Part shown: positions 48,974 through 59,731 of the stretch, one piece after another
Layout: every line of letters begins with the position of its first letter
Numbering within the stretch: the first letter of the stretch is position 1
Assembly (NCBI GenBank): GCA_023213395.1
Contig: CM041465.1
Span: forward strand, 249,743,741 to 249,807,740
From: Cycas panzhihuaensis
Lineage: Eukaryota > Cycadophyta
DNA: 64,000 bases
Reading direction: 5' to 3'
Notes under the pieces: model-generated
Databases searched by the model: none
Seen by the model: only the letters and a program-made list of their open reading frames with translations
What the model was told of the DNA's origin: nothing
Program-made: the position numbers and the translations under genes

Positions 48974-49960
48974 TTAGGCCTTATTTTTTAAATATTTAAG
49001 AAAAATGAATGGTCCTACCCACTTGGGTTCATGTTCATGAAGTTTATTATGTAAATCTTCCAACTTAAGGACTTCGTCTATAAGAACAAAGGTTCTTAAA
49101 TGTAACTTAGGGTGATGAGAAAGACAATTTTTATACTTAAAGATAAGATTTTTTTGGTGAGATTGAAGTCTAGTTTCATGCATTTATTCTAATTCTAAGA
49201 ATTTGTCTTGAATCCAATTCTCATTAGTGAATTTTTTCAATGATATATATAAGGAAGTGATTTTGATTTCCAGTGGGAGAACTACTTTTGTACCACAAAT
49301 GAGTGAGAATGGGGTCATCACAATAACAATATGAATGGGTGTTCTATAAGCCTGAAGAGTAGGATACAATTATGTATGCTAGTTATGAGAGGAATTAGAA
49401 ACTATTTTTTAGAGAATATTTATCAAAATCTTGTTGAAAGCTTCAACTTAATTGTTTGCTCGTGGATAGTAAGGAGAAGAAGTCTTATGTGTGATGTAGA
49501 ATTTTTTCATAAAGTTGATAAACATCTTTATTACAGAATTGGGATCTATTATCAATAACAATTATATTAGAAATCTTGAATTAATAAATGATCTAGTTAA
49601 AAATAAAAGAATTGATAATTTTTCCTATAGTAGAGGAAAGCATAATATCTTTAGCCCATTTTGTAAAATATTTTGTAGTTGTAAGGATGAATTTATACCC
49701 TCCTATTTAAGCAAGGGTGATAACTCTAATGAGGTCCAAGCCCCATTGATAAAAAGGCTAAGGAGAGACTACAACCTTCATGGAGATTGCAGGTTGATGA
49801 ATAACATGTGCATGCTCTTACCATTTTTTACATTTAAGAATATGAGTATAAGAGTCTTTAAAAAGTGTGGGCTAGTAATATCCCATGCGAAGGATATGTT
49901 GGATAGTTACATGTCCCCCAAAGTGACCACCATAAATGATATTATAACATTCATGTAAAG
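48974..49960 (-). pseudogene. Integrase relic of element 4
   Basis: The C-terminal domain (48974-49183) reads VLKLEDLHNKLHEHEPKWVGPF, a near match to element 2. MTPFSLICGTKVVLPLEI (49184-49369) is the segment after the core. Farther right ITHKTSSPYYPRANN and VEAFNK carry the third catalytic Glu. The zinc finger and first Asp are obscured by stops and shifts. Plus-strand frames at 49331-49958 are shadows. Confidence 0.75.
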
Positions 49961-50639
49961 TTGTTTTCACTTTTGATAGGTTAAGACATCTTAAGAGCAC
50001 ACCATTAAAAGAAAATTTACAAAGAACAATGTCAATGATGACGTAGTCTCAGGCCATAGTCCTAATCCTACATCTATACCTATATAAGGAACCATTCAGA
50101 AGTTCTTGGGTTTGTAAGAGGCAAACAACATCCTTATACCAATCACAAACTTGTGTAATATCAATATGCAAAATATATTCATCTGGGAATGAATCATCTA
50201 CAAGTCAATTTTCATGCTTGGGTAAGGGTGTGTCTATTAATTGCTCAACTATGACCATGCTTTCTTTAGATTTACATTTCGCCATTACTAGATCAAATTA
50301 CATTTTCCTAATCATCCAGTCAAATCTAACCTCATTAATAAGTATCAAAGAGGATTAGTTTAGATTATTACATGTGTAATATTTTCCAAAAGATAATGCC
50401 TAAGCTTCTTCATAGCAAAAATAAGAGAATGGGGTTACTTATCTATTTGTATATAATTGACCTTAGCTACCGCTAAGGTTTGAATGATAAAATAGATAGT
50501 CCATTTATTACTTGACTTGTCTTCCTAAGAAGTGTGTCCTTCCTAGGAAATTCATTGAGTGGATAAGAAACAGTGGAAAATTCCTTAACGAAACATTGTA
50601 GAAACCTAATACATCCTAAGAATGATTTAATCTATTTTT

Positions 50640-51330
50640 GTATGTGAAGAGGTGGTATTTCCAAGATAGCCTTGACCATTTTAAGGTTAAGACAAATGCC
50701 ACCATGTCAAGATCTTGCCTATTGTCATAATAAATGCATACTTGACAAGATTGAGACAAATACAATATTTATATAAGTAAGTGAAAATGACCTGAAGATC
50801 ATTAATATGATATGTGTGCTTTTTAGAAAGGCCTAATATATCATCTATATAAACCCTAATAATCCTATTAATGAGATCATGGAAAATAAATTGCATTACA
50901 TGTTGATATATAGCTCTTATATTTTCTAGACTAAAGCATATAACTTTATAATAAATGGTACCCCAAGGTGTTGTGAAAGTTATTTTATATGAGTTAGCTT
51001 CAGAAATTTTGTTTTTATTATAATCGACAAAGCCATCCATAGAGACATAACTTCAAAACCAAGAATTCTATCAATAATTTGATCAATGAAGGGTAGAGGA
51101 AATTTTTCTTTTGGGTAATATTTATTAATATTCCTAACAAATGTTAATTTTTCCATTCTTTTTAGATATAGGTATAATATTAGAGACCCATGTACAATAA
51201 TGAATGAATTTGAGGAAGTCTGCTTGAAGCAACTTTTTTATTCATTTCTTAATTGTAGTTAAGAGGTTTGGATGGATAAGTCTTTATTTTTTGTAAGAAA
51301 GCTTTGAATGAAGATATGCAGTGATATTAT
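50640..51330 (-). pseudogene. Reverse transcriptase relic of element 4
   Basis: On the minus strand TWVSNIIPISKKNGKINIC leads into MDGFVDYNKNKISEA (normally 'MDGFSGYNQI..S.'), FTTPWGTIYYKVICFSLEN and YIDDILGLSK, so the catalytic YIDD box is kept. CLNLVKYAFIMT matches 'LNP.KC.F.V'. The longest open part is 50687-51040. There are stops before and after. The wording follows element 2 closely (for example FIFHDLIN in both). Confidence 0.8.
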
Positions 51331-51639
51331 GGATAATGATGTCAGGGTCAATACCTAGTATATCAATATAATTTCAAGAAAAAATATTAATGAATTCCTT
51401 GAAAAGTTTAGTATATTATTAAATCTCAAGAGGTATACATTTTGCTCCAATATTGATGATTTGAGGAGTATCATTGGTTGAAAGATTGATATCAATGGTC
51501 TCTCTCATAAGCATGGCATTACCTTCCTCAAAAGAATGAGAAGCATCAATAATAAGGGGAGAAGACTCCTTTTCCACTGGCCAGAGGTGATGAAGAGCAA
51601 ATGTACTTTTGAAAACCTAAATTGTGATGGTAAGGTAGA

Positions 51640-52187
51640 ATATTTGTGTGAGATCCATCCATATACTCCATAATGGCTTCATCATTCATAAAATAATCAA
51701 TATCATAAGTATGGTTTAGTGATTGTGGTATGGTTATAGGAGAGAGGCCATCATAGTTTATACTCTTTAATGATATAAGATTTTCAATAAAAATACCATT
51801 TGAAGTTTATATACATCCAAAATGGGTGCTTGCAAGAGAGGTAGAAATACTTGATCATCAAAGGGTGAATCAATAATAATCTCTTCTTTAATAGAGAAAT
51901 CAGTATCAGGATCGAAAATTGAAGGAGAGGATGTGAAAATTCCATGTGTATTATAAGTTTCATAAAGAATATGATGTATCAAGTTAATTGAATGAAAAGG
52001 AAGTTTCACAAAGACATCCTCAACATCATCTTAAGTGGCAAGAATGACTCCATAAGAAGCAAAACCTAAAGGTATAAACTTAGAAGTTGGGATTTAAATT
52101 TCAAGAGGAGATTTTTGAATAGTTTATGTTAAAGGAAAATTAGGAATGCCTATACATTGTATGGTATAATATTTTCCTTCATGAATA
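51640..52187 (-). pseudogene. Protease C-terminus and acidic spacer of element 4, left of the copia insertion
   Basis: The minus-strand frame 51767-52009 is Asp/Ser/Ile-rich and corresponds to the acidic spacer of element 2. Farther left, SPITIPQSLNHTYDIDYFMNDEAI matches the conserved spacer ending of element 2 (GVDYFEDDEAF). Next to the copia LTR, FMKENIIPYNV is the last strand of protease. Confidence 0.65.
52183..52187. repeat. Target site duplication GAATA, left copy
   Basis: GAATA before the left copia LTR, repeated at 57427-57431 after the right LTR. Confidence 0.85.
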
Positions 52188-52395
52188 TATTAGAGTATAA
52201 TGTTTTATCTTAAGATTATAAAAGAAGGGGGTAATATAATTAAACCCTCATTGTACTTAATGTAAATATAATACACATGATTGGTTATAGTTAACCATGT
52301 AACGATTACATAGCTTGATGTATAAAGAGAAGAATTCCTCACATAATACAAGATAGATTTTTCCCTCCATCAATTAGAGGAGTCAGATCTGAACA
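52188..52395 (+). repeat. Left (5') LTR of the nested copia element
   Basis: TATTAGAGTATAATG (TG decayed to TA) to CTGAACA. It matches 57218-57426 almost base for base, with about 15-20 differences by eye. It contains a 'tgtataaagag' TATA-like motif. Confidence 0.85.
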
Positions 52396-52410
52396 TGGTA
52401 TCAAAGTAGG
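52396..52410 (+). promoter_or_regulatory. Primer binding site of the nested copia element
   Basis: TGGTATCAAAGTAGG directly follows the LTR, complementary to the 3' end of plant initiator-Met tRNA with few changes from TGGTATCAGAGC. Confidence 0.8.
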
Positions 52411-53114
52411 CTATCGAGCATGTCTGTTAGAGGAGGCCTCAATTGTAAGAAATTAAGTCAAGACATTTACTTAGATCAATCCAACAAGAATGGGCATTAA
52501 TTAAAGAAGGCTAGAAGAGATTAAATTACTCTAAAAAAGTGTACAAAATATTTATATGGAATCGTATGATTGTACGAACAACAAAAAATCAAAGTGCTTA
52601 TAATTACACCAAACTTATCGAGATTGAAGATCTCGATCTCCATGCCATTTTTTCCTTATGCATTAAATTAATATGAGTTTGTTTCAAAGGGGTTTTGGTC
52701 ACTTTTTCTCGCACACAAGTTTGAAGGCAAGATCCTCAATTTTTTGAAAAACTTCACTCAAATTCTAGGTAATAATTACTATAATATCTCATCTCTATTA
52801 ATACAAATGGATTAAGTGTTGTTATGAAGAGATTTTCTGGTTTTTTTTAAAGATTTAAGCATTTTTTCAAAAATCCTTAGGTGCACATTTTAGATTTTCA
52901 AGCCCTTTTTTCTCCTAGTTTAGAATAAATATTCAAAAACTAATCATAGATCTAGATACCCATTTAGAAGATCTATATTTTGAGGTACTTTTATTATTTA
53001 ATCCATACAACTTTGATTCCACACAAAAACCCATATAGAGATCCATACAATCATACAACCCAGTCATCTTAAGTTTGTTTCTGAAATAACATTCATATCT
53101 CCATCTGTACAACC
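52411..53114. other. Untranslated leader of the nested copia element
   Basis: AT-rich leader between primer site and gag start. No open frame or motif seen. Confidence 0.5.
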
Positions 53115-53960
53115 ATGGCATCCTCTATTTTGGGCCTTAATGATGCAGATAAACTGATTGGAAATAATTATCATGTCTGGAGAATTAAAATAGAAGCCCC
53201 TTTGCATGCCAAAAATACCTGGAGGTTAACCATTAGAGAAGAAAAGATACCTAAAACAAAAGGATATACCTAGAAAAACTAGAAAGAAAGAAATAATCTA
53301 AGAGTAATAACTCTAAAAATGTTAGTCTCTTGTCATCCTTTAATATACACTGACAAATCAAATTCTTGCTGTTAAATTTGGAAAACCTTTAAAAATCTTT
53401 ATGTACAAAAGAATAGAGCAAGGATTATAACTTTGAAAGAGGAGTTATTCAAATTATTTATAAAATAAACAAAAATAGTAGCTAACTTCATTCATAAAGT
53501 CACTACAATCTGGAATGACCTTTTAAGCATTGGGGTAAATATCTCTGAAAGGGAAGTAGTGGAAATGATAGTAGTTAAACTCCTAAAGGCATTTGATATG
53601 ACTATCAATACAATAACCAATATTGACTTAATTGAAGAAATGACTCTTGATGAACTGATTGATATGTTGTTGAGACAAGAACAAAGAAATAGAAGATATG
53701 AAGATACCGCTGAACTGGAAGATGCCTTTGTGACAAAATTAAACATAAGAGACTCTAGAGGATGTGGTCGATTCAGAGGCAGAGCATGCACTCTAGATTC
53801 CAAACCTTCATCATGAGGAAGATGGTTAGAAAGTAGGGGACACAGTCACATGTATCCACTAAGAGATGCTCAAGTATGTTTCAATTATGGTAAACCCAGA
53901 CACTTCTCAAGCTAATGTTATATATTTGACATTTACTACTATTATGAAAAACCAAGACAC
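53115..53960 (+). pseudogene. Gag region of the nested copia element
   Basis: Starts MASSILGLNDADKLIGNNYH, followed by VWRIKIEAPLHAK, typical of copia gag ('L.G.NY..W...M...L'). An 85-codon open piece at 53559-53816 holds the EEMTLDELIDMLLRQEQR segment. A zinc knuckle reads CFNYGKPRHFSS-stop-C, the second Cys now Tyr. Several TAG and TAA stops. It would package the RNA in particles. Confidence 0.75.
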
Positions 53961-54059
53961 TACCCATACCGATGTCCTCAATAGAGAGCAGATATTCAGA
54001 GAGGGAAGAGACTAGCTAGAAACTATAGTAAGGAGCAACCAAATAAAGAAGATATAGAA

Positions 54060-55230
54060 ATAACCTTTATTACCACTCTGTCATCTAGTCTTCAAGACAA
54101 GGACATATGGTATATTGATTCTGGGGTGTTACAACACATGACAAGCAGGGAAGATTGGTTCAAATCCATCAAACCCTACTCCTTAGAAAAATTAGTCAAA
54201 TTAGGAGATAAGTATACCTTGAATATCAAAGGAGTAGGAACCATTGTTGTGAATTTATAAGGTTTTGTAAAGAAAATTAGTAATATACTTCTTGTACCAG
54301 GGCTAAAGATGAACCTTCTCTCAGTAACACTATTAAGCAACAAAAACTTAAGAACTATATTTGATTAGAAAGGAATGCGTTATGTATTGGACATAAAAAA
54401 TGGTAGTGTTGTCATTTCTAAAGGGGTAAAGTATAATGACCTATATAAACTTTTATCCATTCCTATTGATTCAAAATTGGATGTAAAGGTATTCTTTGTT
54501 GTAAATTATAATGACAATAATAAAGTGTGGCATTTGAAGTATAGGCATCTCCTTGTGGATAAATTAGAAATGATAATATATATATATATATAGTTAATGG
54601 GATTCCTTTCATTTCGTCAGAGTATTTTATTTATAAAGGCTGTCAATTTGGAAAACAATATCATTTTCTTTTCAAAACCAATGAATGGCATGTTCAAGAA
54701 AAATTATAACTAATACACACAAATTTATGTGGTCCTCTAACACCTCTTTCCATAAATGGCTCTAGATATTTTTTAAACTTCATTGATGATTTCACTAGGA
54801 AGGTGTGGGTATATTTCATTCATAATAAATTAGAAGTATTTGATACATTTAAAGAGTTTAAGGTTGAGGTAGAATTAGAGTTAGAATGTCAAATTAAATG
54901 TATCAAATCTGATAATAGGGGTGAATATATTTTGAAAGAATTCCTAGAGTATTGCAAAACTAAAGGTATATGAAGGCAGTTCACAACTCCCTATATACCT
55001 CAGTCTAACAACATCGTAGAATGGAAAAACATGACTATTATGGAAATGGCATGTAGCATGATCCATGGCAAATAAATTTTAAGAACTTAAAGGGATGAAG
55101 GAGTAAGTACAACATGTTATCTAATAAATCAATATCTAACCATAGTACTACAGTAGACTACCCCAGAAGAAGAATGGACAAGAAGAAAATCTAATGTAAG
55201 TAACTTAAAAATCTTTGGTACTTGAGCATT
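54060..55230 (+). pseudogene. Protease and integrase region of the nested copia element
   Basis: The protease is seen as DIWYIDSGV...HMT (about 54100-54140), where the D-S-G active site is kept. The zinc-finger start of integrase is KVWHLKYRHL (54375-54593 frame). The core has HTNLCGP, where the first catalytic Asp of the usual 'HTDLCGP' is Asn; KSDNRGEY keeps the second Asp and NNIVEWKN keeps the Glu. Stops interrupt both domains. Confidence 0.8.
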
Positions 55231-55659
55231 TATTTATATACAAGATAAAAATAGGACAAAACTTGATTTAAAATGTATATAGTGCATTATGATTGGGTAT
55301 ACCAAAAACTCAAAAGGATACAAGTGCATAGATCCTAAAACCAATAAAATCTATGTAGGTAGGGATGTGTTTTTTAATAAAGATATCCTTACTTAGATCA
55401 AGCCTTTAGTTCAAACATTTGAAGAAGTACCAAGGATTGAGCCTAAAAAAGAACCTCTTATTGAAGAATTTGGAGTGACTATAGAAACTAATTTAGAAGA
55501 ATCAGAGTCCACTCCTCTCATAGAAGGAGAACAATAATCAGAAGAATCAATCATTGAAGCACCAAAAGGGGAGAAGAAAGTGCCAAAATAGTACATCAAA
55601 ATAAGAGAAGAAGGAAAAAGGAATATATTCACACATAGAACTAGGAGTTAGTGTCATCA

Positions 55660-56480
55660 AGCTCTTCTCAGTAGATTAGAGATTTAGTCATTTGAAGAAG
55701 CAAAAGAACATGCCAAATGGAGGTAAATAATGAATGCAGAAATGGATGCCATTGCCAAAAATCAAACTTGGGATCTAGTAGAGTTACCTCCAAATAAACC
55801 AGTTGTCAATTATAAATGGGTATACAAGGCAAAAGAAGGAGCTAATGGCAAAATAAGAAAGTTCAAAGTGAGACTTGTAGCAACAGGATACACTCAAACC
55901 CCTAGAATCAGCTTTGATGAAACATTCTCTCCTATTGCTAAACTAAATATTATTTGACCAGTAATTGCACTAGTAGCATACAACAACTAGAAGATTTAAT
56001 AGTTAGATGTCAAAAATGCCTTTCTAAATAGAGACTTAAAGGAAGAAGTCTAGATGCAACAACTAGAAGGCTATGTCAAGTAAGTACAAGAACATCTAGT
56101 ATGCAAACTTTAAAAGGATTTATATAGATTGAAATAGACTCTTAGAACTTGGTATGCGAAGTTGGACAAACATTTGTCTCAAAGTGGCTTTCACATATGT
56201 AGTTTTGATTCCAGTCTATATGAAAAAAGAAATGATGGAAATATCTCAATTATTGTTGTCTATGTTGGTGACATGATTCTCATAGGAGATGATATTAAAT
56301 CTATCTCAAATATAAAGAGCCAGTTGGAATAAGACTTTGAAATGATAGATTTAGGTTCCTTGAATTATTACCTGGGAATAGAAATTGAGAAAATTGAAGA
56401 ATCAATCATATTATCACAAAGCAAATACATCATAGATTTGCTAGTTAAATTTGAAATGGAGAATTGAAATGAATGTGTAA
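55660..56480 (+). pseudogene. Reverse transcriptase of the nested copia element
   Basis: The open part 55730-55957 holds NQTWDLVELPPNKPVVNYKWVYKAK and RLVATGYTQ, a standard copia RT start. The catalytic box reads VVYVGDMILIG (about 56254-56286): the normal YVDD is YVGD, so one metal-binding Asp is lost. TAG stops at former Trp and Gln codons (about 55956-56110) break the frame. Confidence 0.85.
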
Positions 56481-57202
56481 CTCCTATGGAAGTAAATTAC
56501 AATCTAGTCTTAGATGAAGGAGTACCTACTATCAACAATACTCTTTATGGGCAATTGATTGGAAGCTTGATCTATCTCACTACCATAAGACTTGATATCT
56601 CAAACTTAGTAGGTTTGGTCTTCAGATACATACATGAGCCAAGAATGAAACATTAGAAAGTAACTAAAAGGATACTCAGATATATAGAAGAAACTATGGA
56701 CCTGAAACTAGTATATACCAAAGAGAAATTAACTCAATTGCTTAGATATTATAATTCTAACTAGGTAGGAGATAAAGAAGATAGGAGATCTACTAGTGGA
56801 TATTGCTTCTTCTTGGACTCAACTACCATTTCCTGGTGTAATAAAAAGTAGCCAACAATTGCTCTTTCATCAATTGAAGTAGAATACAAATCGGTAGTTA
56901 ATATGATATGTGAAGCACTATGTCTTAGGAAACTATTAATGGATATAAATCAACTAAAATAAGGATCAATAACTTTACTTTGTGATAATCAGAGTGTAAT
57001 AAAGTTCATTAAAAATCCTACTCCACATGCACGAACAAAACACATAGAAGTGCACCATCACTTCATTCGAAAAAAAGTGCAAAGTAAAGAGATTGATCTA
57101 ATATACTGTCCCATAACAAACCAAGTTATAGATATTCTAACAAAATCCCTTGGCAGAGACAAGTTTCAAATTCTTGGAGAGAAAATAAGACTAAAAGGAT
57201 AA
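56481..57202 (+). pseudogene. RNase H of the nested copia element
   Basis: Contains DRRSTSGYCFFLDSTTISW, ALSSIEVEYKSV (Glu), LLCDNQSVIKF (Asp) and RTKHIEVHHHFIR, the usual copia C-terminal pattern, ending with QVIDILTKSLGRDKF before the TAA at 57200. A few TAG or TAA stops. Confidence 0.85.
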
Positions 57203-57217
57203 AACATTAACAGAGAG

Positions 57218-57426
57218 TGTTAGAGTATAATGTTTTATCTTAGGATTATTAAAAGAAGGGGGTAATGTAATTAAACCCTCAGTATAGTTAATGTAAATAT
57301 AATACATATGATTGGTTATAATAAACCATGTAATGGTTACATAGCTTTATGTATAAAGAGAGGAATTTCTCACATAATATAAGATAGATTTTTCCCTCCA
57401 TCAATCAGAGGAGTTAGATTTGAATA
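57218..57426 (+). repeat. Right (3') LTR of the nested copia element
   Basis: TGTTAGAGTATAATG to TTGAATA. A weak purine-rich stretch (ACAGAGAG) precedes it. Confidence 0.85.
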
Positions 57427-57431
57427 GAATA
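57427..57431. repeat. Target site duplication GAATA, right copy
   Basis: Perfect match to 52183-52187. Confidence 0.85.
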
Positions 57432-57800
57432 TGTTTGAGCTCTCCAAAGAAGGAAGAACATATAACTTCTATTTGCTTAAGCCAATGATAAACTAATAAG
57501 AGATTATGGTTAAGATGCTTTTCGATGAGAGTGATTTTATTGTTGACTATTTTATCTTTAGTTAAAATAGGAAGTGTGACTAGCCCTAAAGGTTTGGTGC
57601 TTGAGTTATCATAACTACGATAGTCCTAAGAGACTACTTCATAAGCTTGAATGCCAAATAGAGGCATTCATCATATGGACATCATATTAATGGATGATCA
57701 CTCATCAACCAAAACATAATTAAATTAGAAGTCTTCAATCTCAATTGAAATGAAAATAGGAGATAAAGATTCTATAACTCATTGTCCTTCCAATAGGAGC
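57432..57800 (-). pseudogene. Protease relic of element 4, right of the copia insertion
   Basis: Continues the protease of element 4: on the minus strand DYRSYDNSSTKPLGLVTLPI corresponds to 'QGYDGTEKTPLGSVSIPL' of element 2, and NHNLLLVYHWLKQIEVICSS follows ('YN.L.....L.K'). The frame then meets the copia LTR and resumes at 52182. Stops present. Confidence 0.65.
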
Positions 57801-58000
57801 ATTGTTGGATCAAAGGTAATATAACATGTTTAAGTTCTCTTGTGTTAAGATCTACCACAGTGATACCTTAGGCTTCCAAAAGCTATTGAGTTTAATTAAT
57901 ACAAGAATAAAAGACATTTAACCTGGAAATTCTAACAGTATTAATTTGTAATTCATCCATGTAAGAGTATGATCTATCCTTAATTCACCATCAAAACTAA

Positions 58001-59443
58001 TTCTATATTTGCCTTACATTCATTGAAGTTATTCCTATTGAAAATGACCAGAGGAACCAACCTTTGCATGATGAAGAATGGGCAAACATAGGGACTTTAT
58101 ACCAACCTTGCATAGGTAATATTCCTTCGAACACAATATTCAAATAGTCCATTCCATAAAATAGATTATAAAGGCTCACAAAGGCAGATAACCACTCACA
58201 TATGAGCCCATAGAGATGAAGCTCCTAAGCATATATCACAACATAATAATATTAAATATTTATCTAATGTAATAGTAAATTAAGCAACAATAGGGGATCA
58301 ACTATAATACATGAGAGACCACTTACACATGTGTCTCAAATAAAGAATCAAAGCTTTCCTCATTTAATTTTACACATGAACTTCTTTAGTTACCCCATAA
58401 ATTTGTAAACATAACAAAGCCTAATTAAATAAAACATATACACGCCACCACAAAATAAATAAAAAAGGGTGCAATATATGACACAAAAATTAAGGTTATT
58501 CCTTAAAATACCTTTGATTTAATGCAACTCTCCTTGGATCAATTTTGTGAATGAGAGTGACCAAGGTTTATAAAAGTCTATAGTTGTAAATCTCTTTATG
58601 TCCTCACATCATCCTCTTGTGTGTGTGTCTTCATCTATGGCATCGACAAAAAACGTAAGAATATTATTATCTATAACTTTCTTCATATCCTCATGTTGTC
58701 TCTAGTTGGTGATAAAGACTATGACTAATGCATCTCTTCAACCATCGACTGACAACTAAATAGAGGGGTGTTTGGTGACTAAACAAAAGGGCAATGAGTG
58801 ATTGCCTTACAATAAAATAGGCTACAGGTGAGATGACTTTGGATTTTGGTGGTTGGATATACTACGATAATTAAAACAATAACTCTAATATCCTCTCGAC
58901 TTTATCTAATGATAGGGCTAGATATACAATATAGGGATGTTTAAATAAATATCGATGTAGCATCCCCTTAACTACATATTACATATCCTACAATAGATAT
59001 CCACTCAGTCTTTATCCACTCTAGATAATGCACATGGGCAATGACTCTATCATAATGATCATACTTATGTTAGATGGTAGCTCACTTTATATCTAGTGAT
59101 TTCCACAATGGGTATTATAGGTTTCACCTAGTAGCTAGTGATTATTCATCTTACCATCTATGTAATGATGCATGTAATGTAGATATGCCTTTCACAACAC
59201 ATATATGCCTTGTCTCCTCTCTTCTCACATCTAACAATTTGTTGCATAGAGTGCTGATAACTTGCAATAACAAATCTAATGGAGGAGGAACCTGAGCTGT
59301 TCAAAGAATAACCATTATAGTACTATGGCCGCTCTTTTGATTTTTGGAGAAATCGATACTCAGTGAAGGGTTATGCCAACACTACTTAACAACCTGCGTC
59401 CTAATCACTCCACCTAACACTCACTTTCTTTATGTATGACCAT
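58001..59443. other. Decayed sequence, nothing recognised
   Basis: The gag of gypsy element 4 would be expected here by comparison with element 2, but I could not recognise it, so the region may be replaced by other insertions. The open frame 59074-59295 has no motif I know. Confidence 0.4.
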
Positions 59444-59731
59444 CTACTTTGATACCATGTTAGAAACAAGCATGAAAAACATGATGCAAATAATTTATAT
59501 ATACAACAAGAATGAAAGATACAAACACATAATATAATAGAGTTATGTGGGAAACCTTTTAGTAAAAACCCACCACAAAATAATTTGATTATATTGGTAT
59601 AAAAGATATTGATACAATAGACTCCAGATCTCTTTAAATAGATCCTTAAGTGTCTTAAATGTACATCTGTTGACCTATATTAACCTTAATACAATATATT
59701 AATCTTGACAATATTCACACCACATTTAACA
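59444..59731 (-). repeat. Candidate copia primer site and LTR, minus strand
   Basis: On the minus strand a likely LTR end, TTTCTAACA, is followed by TGGTATCAAAGTAG (59444-59457), an initiator-Met primer site. The LTR would start on the plus strand at 59458 (TGTTAGAAACAAG) and may end near 59731 (ATTTAACA). The partner LTR was not found, so extent and orientation are tentative. Confidence 0.4.

Larger units (their letters stand above)
52188..57426 (+). mobile_element. Ty1/copia element, 5.2 kb, nested in gypsy element 4
   Basis: Short LTRs of about 208 bp (52188-52395 and 57218-57426), a perfect GAATA duplication and an initiator-Met primer site. The plus-strand order gag, protease, integrase, RT, RNase H is diagnostic of Ty1/copia. 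The polyprotein starts at ATG 53115 and ends at TAA 57200-57202. It is interrupted by many stops, most of them TAG at Trp or Gln positions, and two catalytic residues are changed, so the copy is inactive. Its LTRs are still alike, so it is younger than its gypsy host. Confidence 0.9.
47250..58000 (-). mobile_element. Gypsy element 4: old relative of element 2, split by a copia insertion
   Basis: Right to left on the minus strand there are relics of protease (57800-57432 and 52187-52020), a conserved acidic spacer, RT and integrase, and on the plus strand an antisense ORF (47480-48560). Each part matches element 2 in order and wording, so they are the same family. The copy is AT-rich and dead. 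The copia element 52188-57426 is inserted in its protease region. I could not identify its LTRs; outer coordinates are approximate, and gag to the right of 58 kb was not recognised. Confidence 0.75.
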
